Notes: a model not told the origin generated them from the sequence alone. A DNA stretch of 64,000 nucleotides from Stutzerimonas azotifigens (GCF_013522725.1 NZ_JAAMRF010000002.1:434001-498000); one strand, 5' to 3'. Positions 36,661-46,505 are shown, numbered from the stretch's first letter. Program-made: numbers and translations.

Positions 36661-36887
36661 CCTGGCTTCTGGTTTTTTCCGTCATGCTGATCGTTGTGTT
36701 CGGTATGGCCATTGGCGTGATCATGGGGCGCAAGCCCATTGCCGGCTCGTGTGGCGGCATCGCCAACCTCGGTATCGAGAAAGAGTGTTCGATCTGTGGT
36801 GGTAGTCGCGAGAAATGCGAAGAAGTGAATGCCGAAGGTAAGGGCAATCCCAACGCGGCATTGGCATACGACGCTACCAAGCAATAG
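36657..36887 (+). CDS. nqrM: Na+-NQR maturation protein NqrM
   Basis: 76 residues. One N-terminal membrane helix (LLVFSVMLIVVFGMAIGVIMG) is followed by four cysteines, C32, C44, C47 and C54 (CGG, CSICGG, KCEE). This is the NqrM (DUF539) pattern. Studies in Vibrio and Klebsiella show NqrM is needed to load iron into the NqrD/NqrE site. Last gene of the nqr operon, followed by a terminator. Confidence 0.95.
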   Translation: MTWLLVFSVMLIVVFGMAIGVIMGRKPIAGSCGGIANLGIEKECSICGGSREKCEEVNAEGKGNPNAALAYDATKQ

Positions 36888-36894
36888 AAAATGA

Positions 36895-36923
36895 CAGGGC
36901 GGTGCTGCACCGCCCCTGTTTTT
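36895..36923 (+). terminator. intrinsic terminator of the nqr operon
   Basis: GGGCGGTG / CACCGCCC with loop CTG, extended by CAG/CTG with one bulged C, then TTTTT. Confidence 0.92.
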
Positions 36924-37045
36924 CGGCCTCGCCGGTCAGGCATAGTGCGCCGTTCTAGAGGCCCTGCCTCAACCCCGTTTCATCTACGGATTGGTCGACT
37001 GCGCTGGCGCCCCAAGGGCACGCCGGCGCGTTATCAGGAGTAAAT

Positions 37046-38440
37046 ATGGCTGTCTATAACTACGATGTGGTCGTTCTGGGCTCGGGTCCGGCGGGAGAAG
37101 GGGCGGCAATGAACGCCTCGAAGGCCGGGCGCAAGGTGGCAGTGGTCGACAGTCGACCGCAAGTGGGGGGCAACTCCACCCATCTGGGGACCATCCCCTC
37201 CAAAGCCCTGCGCCATTCGGTTAGGCAGATCATGCAGTACAACACCAACCCGCTGTTTCGCCAGATTGGCGAGCCACGCTGGTTCTCTTTCCCTGACGTG
37301 CTGAAAAGCGCGGAGAAGGTGATCTCCAAGCAGGTCACCTCGCGGACCGGCTATTACGCGCGCAACCGTATCGATCTCTTCTTCGGCACCGCCAGCTTCG
37401 CCGATGAGTCCTCCGTCGAGGTGGTCTGCAACAACGGCGTGGTAGAAAAACTCGTTGCGCCTCAGATCATCATCGCTACCGGTTCACGGCCTTATCGCCC
37501 TGCGGATATCGACTTCAGTCACCCGCGTGTCTACGACAGCGATACGATCCTGACACTGAGTCACACCCCGCGCCGCTTGATCATCTACGGAGCCGGTGTG
37601 ATCGGCAGCGAATACGCCTCGATCTTCAGCGGCCTTGGCGTACTGGTCGATCTGATCGACAACCGCGACCAGCTGCTCAGCTTCCTCGATGCTGAAATTT
37701 CCGACGCCCTGAGCTATCACCTGCGTAACAACAACGTACTGATTCGCCACAACGAGGAGTACGAGCGTATCGAGGGCTTGGACAATGGCGTGGTCCTGCA
37801 CCTGAAGTCAGGCAAGAAGATCAAGGCCGACGCGCTGCTCTGGTGCAACGGTCGGACCGGCAATACCGACAAGCTGGGCCTGGAAAACATCGGGGTCAAG
37901 GTCAACAGTCGTGGCCAAGTCCAGGTCGACGAGCACTACCGGACCGAGGCCAGCAACATCTATGCAGCCGGTGATGTGATCGGTTGGCCGGCGCTGGCCA
38001 GTGCCGCTTACGACCAAGGGCGCTCGGCTGCCGGCAGCATCGTGCAGAACGACAGCTGGCGGTTCGTCGACGACGTACCGACCGGGATCTACACCATTCC
38101 TGAGATCAGTTCGATCGGCAAGAACGAGCGTGAGCTGACGCAGGCCAAGGTCCCGTACGAAGTCGGCAAGGCATTCTTCAAGGGGATGGCGCGTGCGCAG
38201 ATATCCGGCGAGCCGGTCGGCATGCTGAAGATCCTTTTTCACCGCGAGACGTTGCAGGTCCTGGGTGTGCATTGCTTCGGTTATCAGGCGTCGGAGATCG
38301 TCCACATCGGTCAGGCGATCATGAACCAGCCGGGCGAAGCCAATACCGTGAAGTACTTCGTCAACACTACCTTCAACTACCCGACGATGGCTGAAGCTTA
38401 TCGGGTCGCTGCGTTCGATGGTCTGAACCGGCTTTTTTGA
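37046..38440 (+). CDS. sthA: soluble pyridine nucleotide transhydrogenase
   Basis: 464 residues, flavoprotein disulfide reductase fold. The FAD motif is [15 protein letters not shown], and the NAD(P) motif is [20 protein letters not shown]. The CxxxxC redox pair of the family is replaced ([15 protein letters not shown]), which marks SthA. It converts NADPH and NAD+ to NADP+ and NADH in the cytoplasm. An AGGAG ribosome site lies 6 nt before the ATG. Single gene, just after the nqr terminator. Its placement next to an NADH-consuming complex is suggestive only. Confidence 0.96.
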   Translation: MAVYNYDVVVLGSGPAGEGAAMNASKAGRKVAVVDSRPQVGGNSTHLGTIPSKALRHSVRQIMQYNTNPLFRQIGEPRWFSFPDVLKSAEKVISKQVTSRTGYYARNRIDLFFGTASFADESSVEVVCNNGVVEKLVAPQIIIATGSRPYRPADIDFSHPRVYDSDTILTLSHTPRRLIIYGAGVIGSEYASIFSGLGVLVDLIDNRDQLLSFLDAEISDALSYHLRNNNVLIRHNEEYERIEGLDNGVVLHLKSGKKIKADALLWCNGRTGNTDKLGLENIGVKVNSRGQVQVDEHYRTEASNIYAAGDVIGWPALASAAYDQGRSAAGSIVQNDSWRFVDDVPTGIYTIPEISSIGKNERELTQAKVPYEVGKAFFKGMARAQISGEPVGMLKILFHRETLQVLGVHCFGYQASEIVHIGQAIMNQPGEANTVKYFVNTTFNYPTMAEAYRVAAFDGLNRLF

Positions 38441-38574
38441 GCGGCTCCGCCCGGTGGCCTGAGCCGGGTGGGGGCGACCCCTTCGAGCATTCTCGCGACT
38501 GGCAGTGGCCGAACCGGGAAAGCTTCTGATCAGGAACCGGCGCGTGGGCAAGCCACGCGCCATGGCGGTCGGTT

Positions 38575-39291
38575 CTATCCAAGCGTTGTGCTGGCAAGCC
38601 CAGGGAAGTCTGTGATCAGACTGTCGACACCCTGGTCGGCCAATCGGCGCATCAACGCCGGATCGTTGACCGTCCATACCGAGACGTGAAGGCCTTGCTG
38701 CTGCGCCTTGGCGACACGCTCGGGGCTGCACAAGGTCCATTTCAGCGCCAGCAGCTCGCAATCGTACTGTTTGGCGACCTTCAGCGGGTCGAGCCAGGTG
38801 TATTCGGCCACCAGGCCGCGCGAGAGCTCTGGTGCGGCACGCTGAAGGGCTTTGAGTACTTCGCGCGAACTCGAGGTGACGGTGATCTTGTCCAGCAGCG
38901 CATAGCGCTCGGCCAAGGCCTTGATCGCCAGCACAGTACGCTCGGCGCGTGCCCGCGAAGCACTCTTGACCTCCAGCTGCCAATGCTCGAATGCGCATTT
39001 TTCGAACAGTTCTTCCAGGCGCGGGATTGGGCAGACCTGTTTCCAGGCGGGGCCGGCATATCGGGCATCGTATTCGATGAGCTCGTCCGCAGTGTGCTCC
39101 ACCACCTTGCCGCGGCGCCCAGTAGTGCGCTTGAGGGTGGGGTCGTGGATCACCATCAGCTCGCCATCGCGCGAGAGGTGCAGGTCCAGTTCGCAGCGGC
39201 GCACGCCGTGCTCGAGGCATTTCTGGAAGCTGGCCAGAGTATTTTCCGGGGCTTCGCCTTTGGCGCCGCGATGGCCGTAGATGAGGGTCAC
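38575..39291 (-). CDS. glycerophosphodiester phosphodiesterase
   Basis: 238 residues, GDPD family TIM barrel. The signature is complete: H7-R8 and E15-N17 (GHRGAKGEAPENT), E34 and D36 (CELDLHLS), H49 (VIHDPTLKRTT). No signal peptide, so a cytoplasmic UgpQ-like role is likely: cutting glycerophosphodiesters to glycerol-3-phosphate and an alcohol. It is last in a minus-strand block of three and overlaps the gene before it by 4 nt. Confidence 0.93.
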   Translation of the reverse strand: MTLIYGHRGAKGEAPENTLASFQKCLEHGVRRCELDLHLSRDGELMVIHDPTLKRTTGRRGKVVEHTADELIEYDARYAGPAWKQVCPIPRLEELFEKCAFEHWQLEVKSASRARAERTVLAIKALAERYALLDKITVTSSSREVLKALQRAAPELSRGLVAEYTWLDPLKVAKQYDCELLALKWTLCSPERVAKAQQQGLHVSVWTVNDPALMRRLADQGVDSLITDFPGLASTTLG

Positions 39292-39593
39292 GGCAGTTGT
39301 CCCGTCTGAGGCTGGGTTCGAGGTCGATGATGGATCACGCTGTTTATCACCCGATCACTCTCGAAATAGACCGTGAACTCCCGGTAGTCCCAGCGCGTGA
39401 TAGGTGGTTTACCAACGCTGGGATGTTCCTTGTCCGCCAGGCCAAAGCGCTCGAGCACACGGCTTTTGGATTCGCCACGGTGCGGTAGGGGCAGGCTGGG
39501 GGCGCCTTGTTCGCCGACTGGAATGTAGAGGGTGTCGGCAAAGGCGACTGACGAAAACAGGAGGACTAGCGATAACGATAGCGGGCGGAGCAT
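39288..39593 (-). CDS. small exported hypothetical protein
   Basis: 101 residues. A signal peptide (MLRPLSLSLVLLFSSVAFA) precedes a short domain with PVGEQG, SRVLERFGLADKEH and ITRWDYREFTVYFESDRVINSVIHHR. The WxYxxFTVYFExxRV pattern resembles the BamE/SmpA or beta-lactamase-inhibitor-like fold of small periplasmic proteins, but this is a guess from one motif. It overlaps the GDPD gene by 4 nt and lies 1 nt after the PilZ gene, so the three are one operon. Confidence 0.82.
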   Translation of the reverse strand: MLRPLSLSLVLLFSSVAFADTLYIPVGEQGAPSLPLPHRGESKSRVLERFGLADKEHPSVGKPPITRWDYREFTVYFESDRVINSVIHHRPRTQPQTGQLP

Positions 39594-39594
39594 C

Positions 39595-40176
39595 TTAAAT
39601 CCCTTCAGGAAGTTCGCGGGCCAGGCGTCTCTGTTGCGCCTGTTTTTTCAGGATATGCCGAGCCAGCAATTGCCGCTGTGCATCAGTCAACGCTTCGAAT
39701 TCGGTTCCGATCTCATATTGCCCGTCTTCGCAGGCCTGGCAGTAGAGAACCCGTGCCTGCAGCGCGAGGCCCATCGCCTGGGGCATCAATACCATTTTGA
39801 GCAGCAGCCGCTCGCCTTTTTCGAACGGCTTCGGGTGACCGAACCTGAGGCCGCCCTCGGACAGCACTACGGCTCTGGATTCGCCTAGATCCTTCAGCAG
39901 GTCTTGCGCCAGTGCCTGGCCGATCAGGTCGATGCGCCTGTTCTGTACCTTGAGGTAGTTCACCAGCGTGCGATTGCTCTCGCCGATCTGGCGTAGCAGG
40001 TGCTGCGCTTCGAAGTCGAGCCGGTGCAGTTCGCTGAGCAGATTGAACAGCGGCGGGGAGTGGCCGATATTGTCATCTTCAGCTACCTGGTCCCGGGGTA
40101 GCGGGACGATTTCCAGTGCGACCCTATCCTCTATGCGGTAGTATTCGCGGCGTTCTTCATTGTCTTGTGTCGACAT
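39595..40176 (-). CDS. PilZ-domain protein with helical insertion (PA2989-like)
   Basis: 193 residues, soluble. The PilZ arginine motif RxxxR is at R10-R14 (RREYYRIEDR), and the second motif appears as VLSEGG at 104-109, where the usual D/N is valine. About 75 residues between them are strongly helical with heptad-like leucines (LFNLLSELHRLDFEAQHLL, NYLKVQNRRIDLIGQAL). A normal PilZ domain has about 25 residues there. The insert recalls the tetrameric PilZ protein XCC6012. It may bind c-di-GMP poorly or use the helices for oligomer formation. First gene of the minus-strand block, diverging from lolC. Confidence 0.8.
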   Translation of the reverse strand: MSTQDNEERREYYRIEDRVALEIVPLPRDQVAEDDNIGHSPPLFNLLSELHRLDFEAQHLLRQIGESNRTLVNYLKVQNRRIDLIGQALAQDLLKDLGESRAVVLSEGGLRFGHPKPFEKGERLLLKMVLMPQAMGLALQARVLYCQACEDGQYEIGTEFEALTDAQRQLLARHILKKQAQQRRLARELPEGI

Positions 40177-40272
40177 GGCGATACCATGGCCAGCAGTGGT
40201 CGCCTGAGTGTATCAGTCGCCGGTCGCGTCAGTCAGAAGCACGTATTCCTTCCGCCAGCGAACCCGTCCTTT

Positions 40273-41520
40273 ATGTTCAGACCGCTGTCCGTTTACATCG
40301 GGGCGCGCTATACACGCGCCAAGCGCCGCAGCCTCTTCGTTTCCTTCATCTCCTTCACCTCCATGGTCGGGCTGGCGCTCGGCGTGCTGGTGATGATCCT
40401 CGTGCTCTCGGTCATGAACGGTTTCGACCATGAGATGCGTACCCGCGTGCTGGGCATGGTGCCCCATGCGACCCTTGAGAGCGCTCAGCCGATCGACGAT
40501 TGGCGAACGCTTGCCGAGCGTCTCCAAGATCAACCCCAGGTCACCGGTATCGCTCCCTTCATCCAGATGCAGGGGTTGTTGACCAACGAGGGCAACGTCC
40601 AGAAGGTGCTGATCAATGCGGTCGATCCAGCCCTCGAGCGCAACGTGTCGATCATCGACCGCTTCTTCCAGCAAGGGTCGCTCGATTCGTTGCAGCCCGG
40701 CGAGTTCGCCATCGTCATTGGTGATCGAGCGGCGCAGAAGCTCGGCGTGGGCATTGGCGACAAGATCACCTTCGTCGCGCCCGAAGTGACGGTAACGCCG
40801 GCCGGTATGTTTCCCCGGATGAAGCGCTTCACGGTCAGTGGCATCTTCCATGTGGGGGCGGGCGAGATCGATGGTTTCGTGGCGATGGCCAATATCACCG
40901 ATCTGGCTCGCTTGCATCGCTGGAAGCCCGATCAGGTGCAGGGGCTGCGGCTGCGTTTCGAGGACCTGTTCCAGGCGCCTCGGATCGCCTGGGAACTGGC
41001 GGGGCAGGCCGGGCAGGACTTCTATTCGCGCGACTGGACCCGTACCCATGGCAACCTGTACCAGGCGATCCGAATGGAAAAGGCCATGATCGGTCTGCTC
41101 CTTCTGCTGATCGTCGCGGTGGCGGCGTTCAACATCATCTCGATGCTGGTGATGGTGGTGACCGACAAACGCGGCGACATTGCCATTCTGCGCACCCTTG
41201 GCGCGACGCCGCGCCAGATCATGGGCATCTTCATTGTCCAGGGCACCGTGATCGGCGTGGTCGGCACCCTGATCGGCGCCGTGCTGGGAATGCTCGCGGC
41301 GCTCAACATCAGCAGCTGGATCTCTGCCCTCGAGCGCGTGCTCGGGCACAAGTTTCTCAGTGCCGACGTGTACTTCATCGATTATTTGCCTTCGCGGCTG
41401 ATGGCCGAGGACGTAGTGCTGGTCTGCGGTGCAGCGCTCGTCCTGAGTTTTCTCGCGACCCTTTACCCCGCCTGGCGCGCCGCACGAACCCAGCCGGCAG
41501 AGGCGCTACGTTATGAGTGA
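40273..41520 (+). CDS. lolC: lipoprotein-releasing ABC transporter permease LolC
   Basis: 415 residues. One N-terminal membrane helix (SFISFTSMVGLALGVLVMILVLSVMNGF), a large periplasmic domain, then three C-terminal helices with the FtsX/MacB-type stretch DKRGDIAILRTLGATPRQIMGIF. With LolD and LolE it extracts lipoproteins from the inner membrane and hands them to LolA. The start at 40273 matches the LolE N-terminus (MFRPLS); no clear ribosome site precedes it, which is unusual for this window. Confidence 0.95.
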   Translation: MFRPLSVYIGARYTRAKRRSLFVSFISFTSMVGLALGVLVMILVLSVMNGFDHEMRTRVLGMVPHATLESAQPIDDWRTLAERLQDQPQVTGIAPFIQMQGLLTNEGNVQKVLINAVDPALERNVSIIDRFFQQGSLDSLQPGEFAIVIGDRAAQKLGVGIGDKITFVAPEVTVTPAGMFPRMKRFTVSGIFHVGAGEIDGFVAMANITDLARLHRWKPDQVQGLRLRFEDLFQAPRIAWELAGQAGQDFYSRDWTRTHGNLYQAIRMEKAMIGLLLLLIVAVAAFNIISMLVMVVTDKRGDIAILRTLGATPRQIMGIFIVQGTVIGVVGTLIGAVLGMLAALNISSWISALERVLGHKFLSADVYFIDYLPSRLMAEDVVLVCGAALVLSFLATLYPAWRAARTQPAEALRYE

Positions 41521-41526
41521 GCAGTT

Positions 41527-42210
41527 ATGCATGAAAAAGCCGTTCTGAGTTGCCGCAACCTGGGCAAGCGCTACGAGCAGGGCCCTGAATCGGTCAACGT
41601 GCTTTCGGATCTGCAACTCGAGCTGTTCCCCGGCCAGCGAGTGGCCATCGTCGGCAGCTCCGGCTCGGGGAAAAGTACGCTGCTGAATCTCCTGGGTGGC
41701 CTCGATACGCCGAGCGAGGGCAGTGTCTGGCTGGCAGGCGAAGAGCTTTCCGCGCTGAGCGAGAAGGGACGCGGGCTTCTGCGTAACCGCGCGCTCGGTT
41801 TCGTTTATCAGTTCCATCACCTGTTGCCCGAGTTCACCGCGCTGGAAAACGTGTGCATGCCGCTGCTGATCGGCAAGACCGGCATTCCCGAGGCGCGCCG
41901 TCGCTCCACCGAGCTGCTGGAGCGTGTAGGACTCGGCCACCGACTGGCCCACAAGCCCGCCGAACTCTCGGGTGGCGAACGCCAGCGCGTCGCCATCGCC
42001 CGGGCGCTGGTGAACCAGCCGGCCCTGGTGTTGCTCGATGAGCCCACCGGCAACCTGGACCACCACACCGCGCAAGGCATTCAGGATCTGATGCTAGAGC
42101 TGAGCGCGTCGCTGCGGACCGCCTTTCTGGTGGTGACGCACGATCAGCAACTGGCGGCGCAAATGGACCACGTGCTGCGTCTGGAAGACGGTCGTCTGGT
42201 GGCTGCCTGA
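41527..42210 (+). CDS. lolD: lipoprotein-releasing ABC transporter ATPase LolD
   Basis: 227 residues. Walker [11 protein letters not shown]-loop region [13 protein letters not shown] signature LSGGERQR, Walker [13 protein letters not shown] and the switch histidine in VVTHDQQ are all present. It powers LolCE. It starts 6 nt after lolC, and its TGA overlaps the ATG of lolE by one base. Confidence 0.98.
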   Translation: MHEKAVLSCRNLGKRYEQGPESVNVLSDLQLELFPGQRVAIVGSSGSGKSTLLNLLGGLDTPSEGSVWLAGEELSALSEKGRGLLRNRALGFVYQFHHLLPEFTALENVCMPLLIGKTGIPEARRRSTELLERVGLGHRLAHKPAELSGGERQRVAIARALVNQPALVLLDEPTGNLDHHTAQGIQDLMLELSASLRTAFLVVTHDQQLAAQMDHVLRLEDGRLVAA

Positions 42211-43454
42211 TGTTCCGGCCCCTGAGTCTTTTTATCGGCAGCCGCTATACGCGGGCCAAGCGCCGCAACCATTACATCTCGTTCATTTCGCTTACCTCGA
42301 TGATCGGCCTGGTTCTGGGCGTGCTGGCGATGATCGTGGTGCTCTCGGTGATGAATGGATTCCAGCGCGAAATGAGTTCACGCATCCTCGGGATGGTGCC
42401 GCATGCAACCATCGCCGGAGCGGGTCCGCTGGACGATTGGCAGTCGCTGGCCAGGCGGGCGCAGTCGCATCCAGAAGTGCTCGCCACGGCGCCGCTCACT
42501 CAGCTCGAGGGGATGCTGTCCTACAAGGGGCACATGCAGCCTATCCAGGTCAGCGGCGTCGAACCTTCGGCCGAGGCCGGGATTTCCATTGCCGCGTCGC
42601 GAATGGTCGCCGGTAGTCTGGAGAATCTGAAGGCCGATGAGTTCGGTGTGGTCATCGGGTTGGCGACGGCGCGTCGTTTCGGACTTTCCCTCGGCGACAA
42701 GCTGACCCTGATCGTGCCCGAAGTGAGCTCCGCGCCGGGTGGTATCACTCCGCGGATGCAGCGCCTGAACGTGGTTGGCGTGTTCAAGGTAGGGGCCGAT
42801 CTCGATGGGACGATGGCGATGATCCATCGCTCCGATGCCGCGCGCATCCTGCGCTGGGAGCCGGGCCAGGTGCAGTCGGTGCGATTGAAGCTTGCGGAGC
42901 TGTTCCGGGCGCCTCAGGTCTCGAGCCAGATCGCTGCCGAACTTGGCGCGGAGTATCGCGCCGAGGACTGGACCCACAGCCAGGGTAGCCTGTTCAGTGC
43001 GATGAAAATGGAAAAGACCATGATCGGTCTGCTGCTGATGCTCATCGTCGCGGTCGCGGCGTTCAACATCATCGCGACGCTGATCATGGTGGTCTCTGAC
43101 AAGCGCGCCGACATTGCCATCCTGCGCACGCTGGGGGCGACGCCGCGTCAGATCATGGCAATCTTCATGGTCCAGGGAAGCATCATTGGTTTTACCGGCA
43201 CCTTCGCCGGCACGCTGCTGGGTGTGCTGGCTGCGCTCAACGTCAGCGAGTTGGTCTCCTGGCTGGAGCGCCTGACCGGGCAGCACGTATTCAGTTCGGA
43301 GGTATACGTCATCAACACGTTGCCCTCCGAGTTGCAGGTCGCCGACGTTGCGCTGGTCGCCTTTGCGGCGTTGACCATGAGCTTTCTGGCGACGATCTAT
43401 CCTGCCTGGCGGGCAGCGCAGACGCAGCCGGCCGAAGCGCTGCGCTACGAATAG
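42210..43454 (+). CDS. lolE: lipoprotein-releasing ABC transporter permease LolE
   Basis: 414 residues, same layout as LolC and close to it in sequence ([43 protein letters not shown]). LolE accepts the lipoprotein while LolC recruits LolA. LolC and LolE clearly arose by duplication around LolD. Which of the two is called C or E rests on order and on E. coli precedent. A strong hairpin follows the stop. Confidence 0.95.
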   Translation: MFRPLSLFIGSRYTRAKRRNHYISFISLTSMIGLVLGVLAMIVVLSVMNGFQREMSSRILGMVPHATIAGAGPLDDWQSLARRAQSHPEVLATAPLTQLEGMLSYKGHMQPIQVSGVEPSAEAGISIAASRMVAGSLENLKADEFGVVIGLATARRFGLSLGDKLTLIVPEVSSAPGGITPRMQRLNVVGVFKVGADLDGTMAMIHRSDAARILRWEPGQVQSVRLKLAELFRAPQVSSQIAAELGAEYRAEDWTHSQGSLFSAMKMEKTMIGLLLMLIVAVAAFNIIATLIMVVSDKRADIAILRTLGATPRQIMAIFMVQGSIIGFTGTFAGTLLGVLAALNVSELVSWLERLTGQHVFSSEVYVINTLPSELQVADVALVAFAALTMSFLATIYPAWRAAQTQPAEALRYE

Positions 43455-43462
43455 CTGGTGCT

Positions 43463-43484
43463 CCGCGGCCTTTAGTGGCCGCGG
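43463..43484. terminator. hairpin at the convergent lolE / DUF2062 boundary
   Basis: CCGCGGCC / GGCCGCGG, 8-bp perfect stem with loop TTTAGT. It overlaps the stop of the minus-strand gene (43472-43474). No T tract follows on either strand, so termination strength is uncertain. Confidence 0.45.
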
Positions 43485-43999
43485 GCCTGGCGTGCGGCGC
43501 GGCGCTTGCGCCAGTTGTTGCCGACCCACCAGCGCCAGTAGGCCTGCGTAAGCACGTAGCCGAGGACCGCCAACACCACGCCGAGCACCAGTGACCCAAG
43601 ATAAAGGGGTTGCCAGTGCGTCTCCAGCAGCCTGCGGATCCAGGCCAGGCTCAGTTCGGCAGGCATGTCGAAGGCCGGCGTACCCATCAGCCAGGTGCCG
43701 ACCTTGTAGTTGCAATAGAAGACAGCCGGCATCGTCAGCGGATTGGTCAGCCATACCAGCCCGACGGCCATCGGCAGGTTGGCCCGGGCGGGCACAGCCG
43801 AGGCGGCGGCAGTGAGCATCTGCATCGGAATCGGAATCATCGCCCAGAACAGGCCGATGGCCATCGCTCTCGAAACCGAATGACGGTTCAGATGCCAGAG
43901 GTTCGGGTCGTGGATCAGCGTGCCCAGAAATCGCAGGGATTTGTTTCCCTTGATGCGATCCGGGTGCGGCAGATAGCGTTTGAAAAAGCGACGCGGCAT
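43472..43999 (-). CDS. DUF2062 membrane protein
   Basis: 175 residues. The DUF2062 core is clear: LNRHSVSRAMAIGLFWAMIPIPMQM and GLVWLTNPLTMPAVFYCNYKVG, with a further C-terminal helix (LYLGSLVLGVVLAVLGYVL) and a basic tail. About three membrane spans. Function unknown across the family. It is convergent with lolE and diverges from comEC, the same place as PA2985 in P. aeruginosa. Confidence 0.88.
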   Translation of the reverse strand: MPRRFFKRYLPHPDRIKGNKSLRFLGTLIHDPNLWHLNRHSVSRAMAIGLFWAMIPIPMQMLTAAASAVPARANLPMAVGLVWLTNPLTMPAVFYCNYKVGTWLMGTPAFDMPAELSLAWIRRLLETHWQPLYLGSLVLGVVLAVLGYVLTQAYWRWWVGNNWRKRRAARQARGH

Positions 44000-44208
44000 G
44001 AGATTCTCTGGCAGCCTGAAGCCTGTTGATTATGCCTTGAAACGGGCAGCGACGTTGGCCACGTTTGTGACAATACGTCTATGCGAAACGGCGGTTGTGG
44101 TTGGTTCGACCATGCAGGTACTGCATCGGAACCCAAAGCGCAGGATGCGCGATGTGTCGTGCTGGTTTAACGGCGTGCGGTTGCCGTTCTTGAGGATGGA
44201 GTCTCGAT

Positions 44209-46434
44209 ATGCGCACAGGGATGTTGGCGCTGGCGGCTGGACTGGTCCTGCTTCGCTTTCTGCCCACACTGCCGCCTCTCTGGGGTGTGATCGCGTTATT
44301 GTCGGCTGGGCTGCTACTCGCATGGCCAAGGCTGCGCCTGCTCGGGCTCCTCTGTATCGGGTTCGGTTGGGCCTGCCTCAACGCGCACTGGGCGATGAAT
44401 GATCGCCTGCCGGCATCGCTGGATGGCCGCACCTTCTGGCTCGAAGGCACGGTGGTCGGGTTGCCGGCAGTCGAGTCGCGCGTGGTGCGATTCGAACTCG
44501 AGCAGATCGACTCGCGTCACGCCGGGCTGCCCTCGCGCCTCCGGCTCGCCTGGTATGGCGGTCCGTCGATTCAGGCCGGAGAGCGCTGGCGGGTAGCGGC
44601 AACGCTCAAGCGTCCCCACGGACTGATTAATCCGCAGTCGTTCGATTACGAAGCCTGGCTCCTCGCGCGTCGCATCGGCGCCACCGGAACCATCAAGGCC
44701 GGACACCGATTGCAGGCCGCGCAGGGTGTACGTTCCGTTCGCGATGCGCTGCGCAGCCGGTTGATGTGCGTCGATGCGTTCGGGCGAGAAGGGGCTCTTG
44801 CAGCGCTGGTGGTTGGCGATTCATCGGGCCTCACTGCTGGCGACTGGCGCGTCCTGCAGGACACCGGCACCGTCCATCTGATGGTCATATCCGGCCAGCA
44901 TGTCGGCATGCTGGCCGGGTTGTTGTATGGCGCGGTTGCACTGCTCTCGAGGTTCGGGCTCTGGCCACGGCGACTGCCCTGGTTGCCATGGGCGTGCGGG
45001 CTCGCGCTGGGCGGCGCACTGGGCTACGCCTGGCTAGCCGGATTCGATGTTCCGGTACGTCGGGCCTGTCTGATGGTCGCGGCGGTGTTGCTCTGGAGGT
45101 TGCGATACCGGCAATTGGGCGTCTGGATGCCGCTGTTGTGTGCCTTCCTCGTCGTGCTGGTGCTCGAGCCGCTAGCGGTTCTTCAGCCCGGCCTGTGGTT
45201 GTCATTCGGCGCGGTCGCGCTGCTGGCATGGGTGTTTCGTGGCCGACTCGGCGCCTGGAGCGGATGGCAAACCCTGCTCAGGGCTCAGTGGAGCATGGCG
45301 TTAGGGCTGGTGCCCTTGATGATGGCGCTGGGTTTGCCGGTGAGCCTGACTGCGCCCCTGGCTAACCTGATCGCCGTGCCAGGCGTTTCGCTGCTGGTGG
45401 TGCCTACGGCGCTGCTCGGTTCTTTGTTGTTACCGCTGCCCTGGATAGGCGAAGGTCTGTTGTGGCTTGCAGGCGGCCTGTTATCGCTGCTTTTCACCTT
45501 TCTCGGCTGGGTTTCGACTTTGCAGCCGGCCTGGCTGCTGCCGGCCATACCGCTCTGGGGCTGGATACTGGTCGCGCTTGGAACGCTCGTGTCGTTGCTG
45601 CCGACGGGGGTGCCGTTGCGCCCATTGGGTCTGGTATTGCTGTTGCCGCTATTTTATCCCTCCCCGCAGAGCCCGGCTGAGGGCAGGGCGCAGGTCTGGA
45701 TGTTCGACGTAGGGCAGGGCAATGCGCTGCTGATAAGAACCCGTGGGCATGCGTTGCTCTACGATGCCGGTCCCCGTTTCGGCGATTTCGATCTGGGGGA
45801 GCGTGTCGTGGGTGCCTCGTTGCGTAAGCTCGGCATCCAGCATCTGGATACGATGTTGCTCAGTCATGCCGACAGTGATCATGCTGGCGGAGCACTTGCG
45901 GTGAGACGTATGGTGCCCGTCGCTCGGGTTCTGAGCGGCGAGCCACAACGTCTGCCCCGCACGCTGAAGTCCGAGCAGTGTACGGCAGGCGAGCACTGGG
46001 AGTGGGATGGCGTCCGGTTCACGACCTGGCTGTGGGCGGGGGCTCGCAACGGTAACCAGGCGTCCTGCGTGCTGTTGGTCGAGGCCAATGGCGAGCGGCT
46101 GCTGTTGACGGGTGACATCGATGTGGCCGCCGAGCGCGCTTTGCTGCGCAGTGGTTTCGATGTGCAGGCTCGCTGGCTGCTGGTTCCGCATCACGGCAGC
46201 CGCAGCTCGTCATCGCCAGCCTTCGTCGAAGCCGTAGCACCGCAGGCCGCACTGCTTTCGCGCGGGTTGCACAACAACTTCGGGCATCCTCATCCCAGCG
46301 TCGTCCAGCGCTTCGACGCCATTGGTGTTTCCCTCCTGGATACGGCGAAAATGGGCGCGGTGAGGTTTGAGCTTGGCGACTGGTCGGGTGCCGAGGGGCT
46401 GCGCGCCGAGCGCAGGTTCTGGAGGGAAAAATGA
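44209..46434 (+). CDS. comEC: DNA internalisation channel ComEC/Rec2 (ComA)
   Basis: 741 residues. N-terminal helices and an OB-like DUF4131 region (residues 1-180), the Competence membrane domain (about 190-460, VMVISGQHVGMLAGLLYGAV), then a metallo-beta-lactamase-like domain (MLLSHADSDHAGG, LLLTGDIDVAAERALL, VPHHGSRSSS). It carries one DNA strand across the inner membrane in natural transformation. A GGAG lies 8 nt before the ATG. In P. stutzeri this gene, called comA, and the exbB gene after it were both linked to transformation. The protein is complete. Confidence 0.95.
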   Translation: MRTGMLALAAGLVLLRFLPTLPPLWGVIALLSAGLLLAWPRLRLLGLLCIGFGWACLNAHWAMNDRLPASLDGRTFWLEGTVVGLPAVESRVVRFELEQIDSRHAGLPSRLRLAWYGGPSIQAGERWRVAATLKRPHGLINPQSFDYEAWLLARRIGATGTIKAGHRLQAAQGVRSVRDALRSRLMCVDAFGREGALAALVVGDSSGLTAGDWRVLQDTGTVHLMVISGQHVGMLAGLLYGAVALLSRFGLWPRRLPWLPWACGLALGGALGYAWLAGFDVPVRRACLMVAAVLLWRLRYRQLGVWMPLLCAFLVVLVLEPLAVLQPGLWLSFGAVALLAWVFRGRLGAWSGWQTLLRAQWSMALGLVPLMMALGLPVSLTAPLANLIAVPGVSLLVVPTALLGSLLLPLPWIGEGLLWLAGGLLSLLFTFLGWVSTLQPAWLLPAIPLWGWILVALGTLVSLLPTGVPLRPLGLVLLLPLFYPSPQSPAEGRAQVWMFDVGQGNALLIRTRGHALLYDAGPRFGDFDLGERVVGASLRKLGIQHLDTMLLSHADSDHAGGALAVRRMVPVARVLSGEPQRLPRTLKSEQCTAGEHWEWDGVRFTTWLWAGARNGNQASCVLLVEANGERLLLTGDIDVAAERALLRSGFDVQARWLLVPHHGSRSSSSPAFVEAVAPQAALLSRGLHNNFGHPHPSVVQRFDAIGVSLLDTAKMGAVRFELGDWSGAEGLRAERRFWREK

Positions 46435-46505
46435 GAACGGCGGCCAACGGCGGTTCCCCGACCCTATGCTAGAGTGGCGCCACTTTTCGGAGGGGGATTC
46501 ATCTC

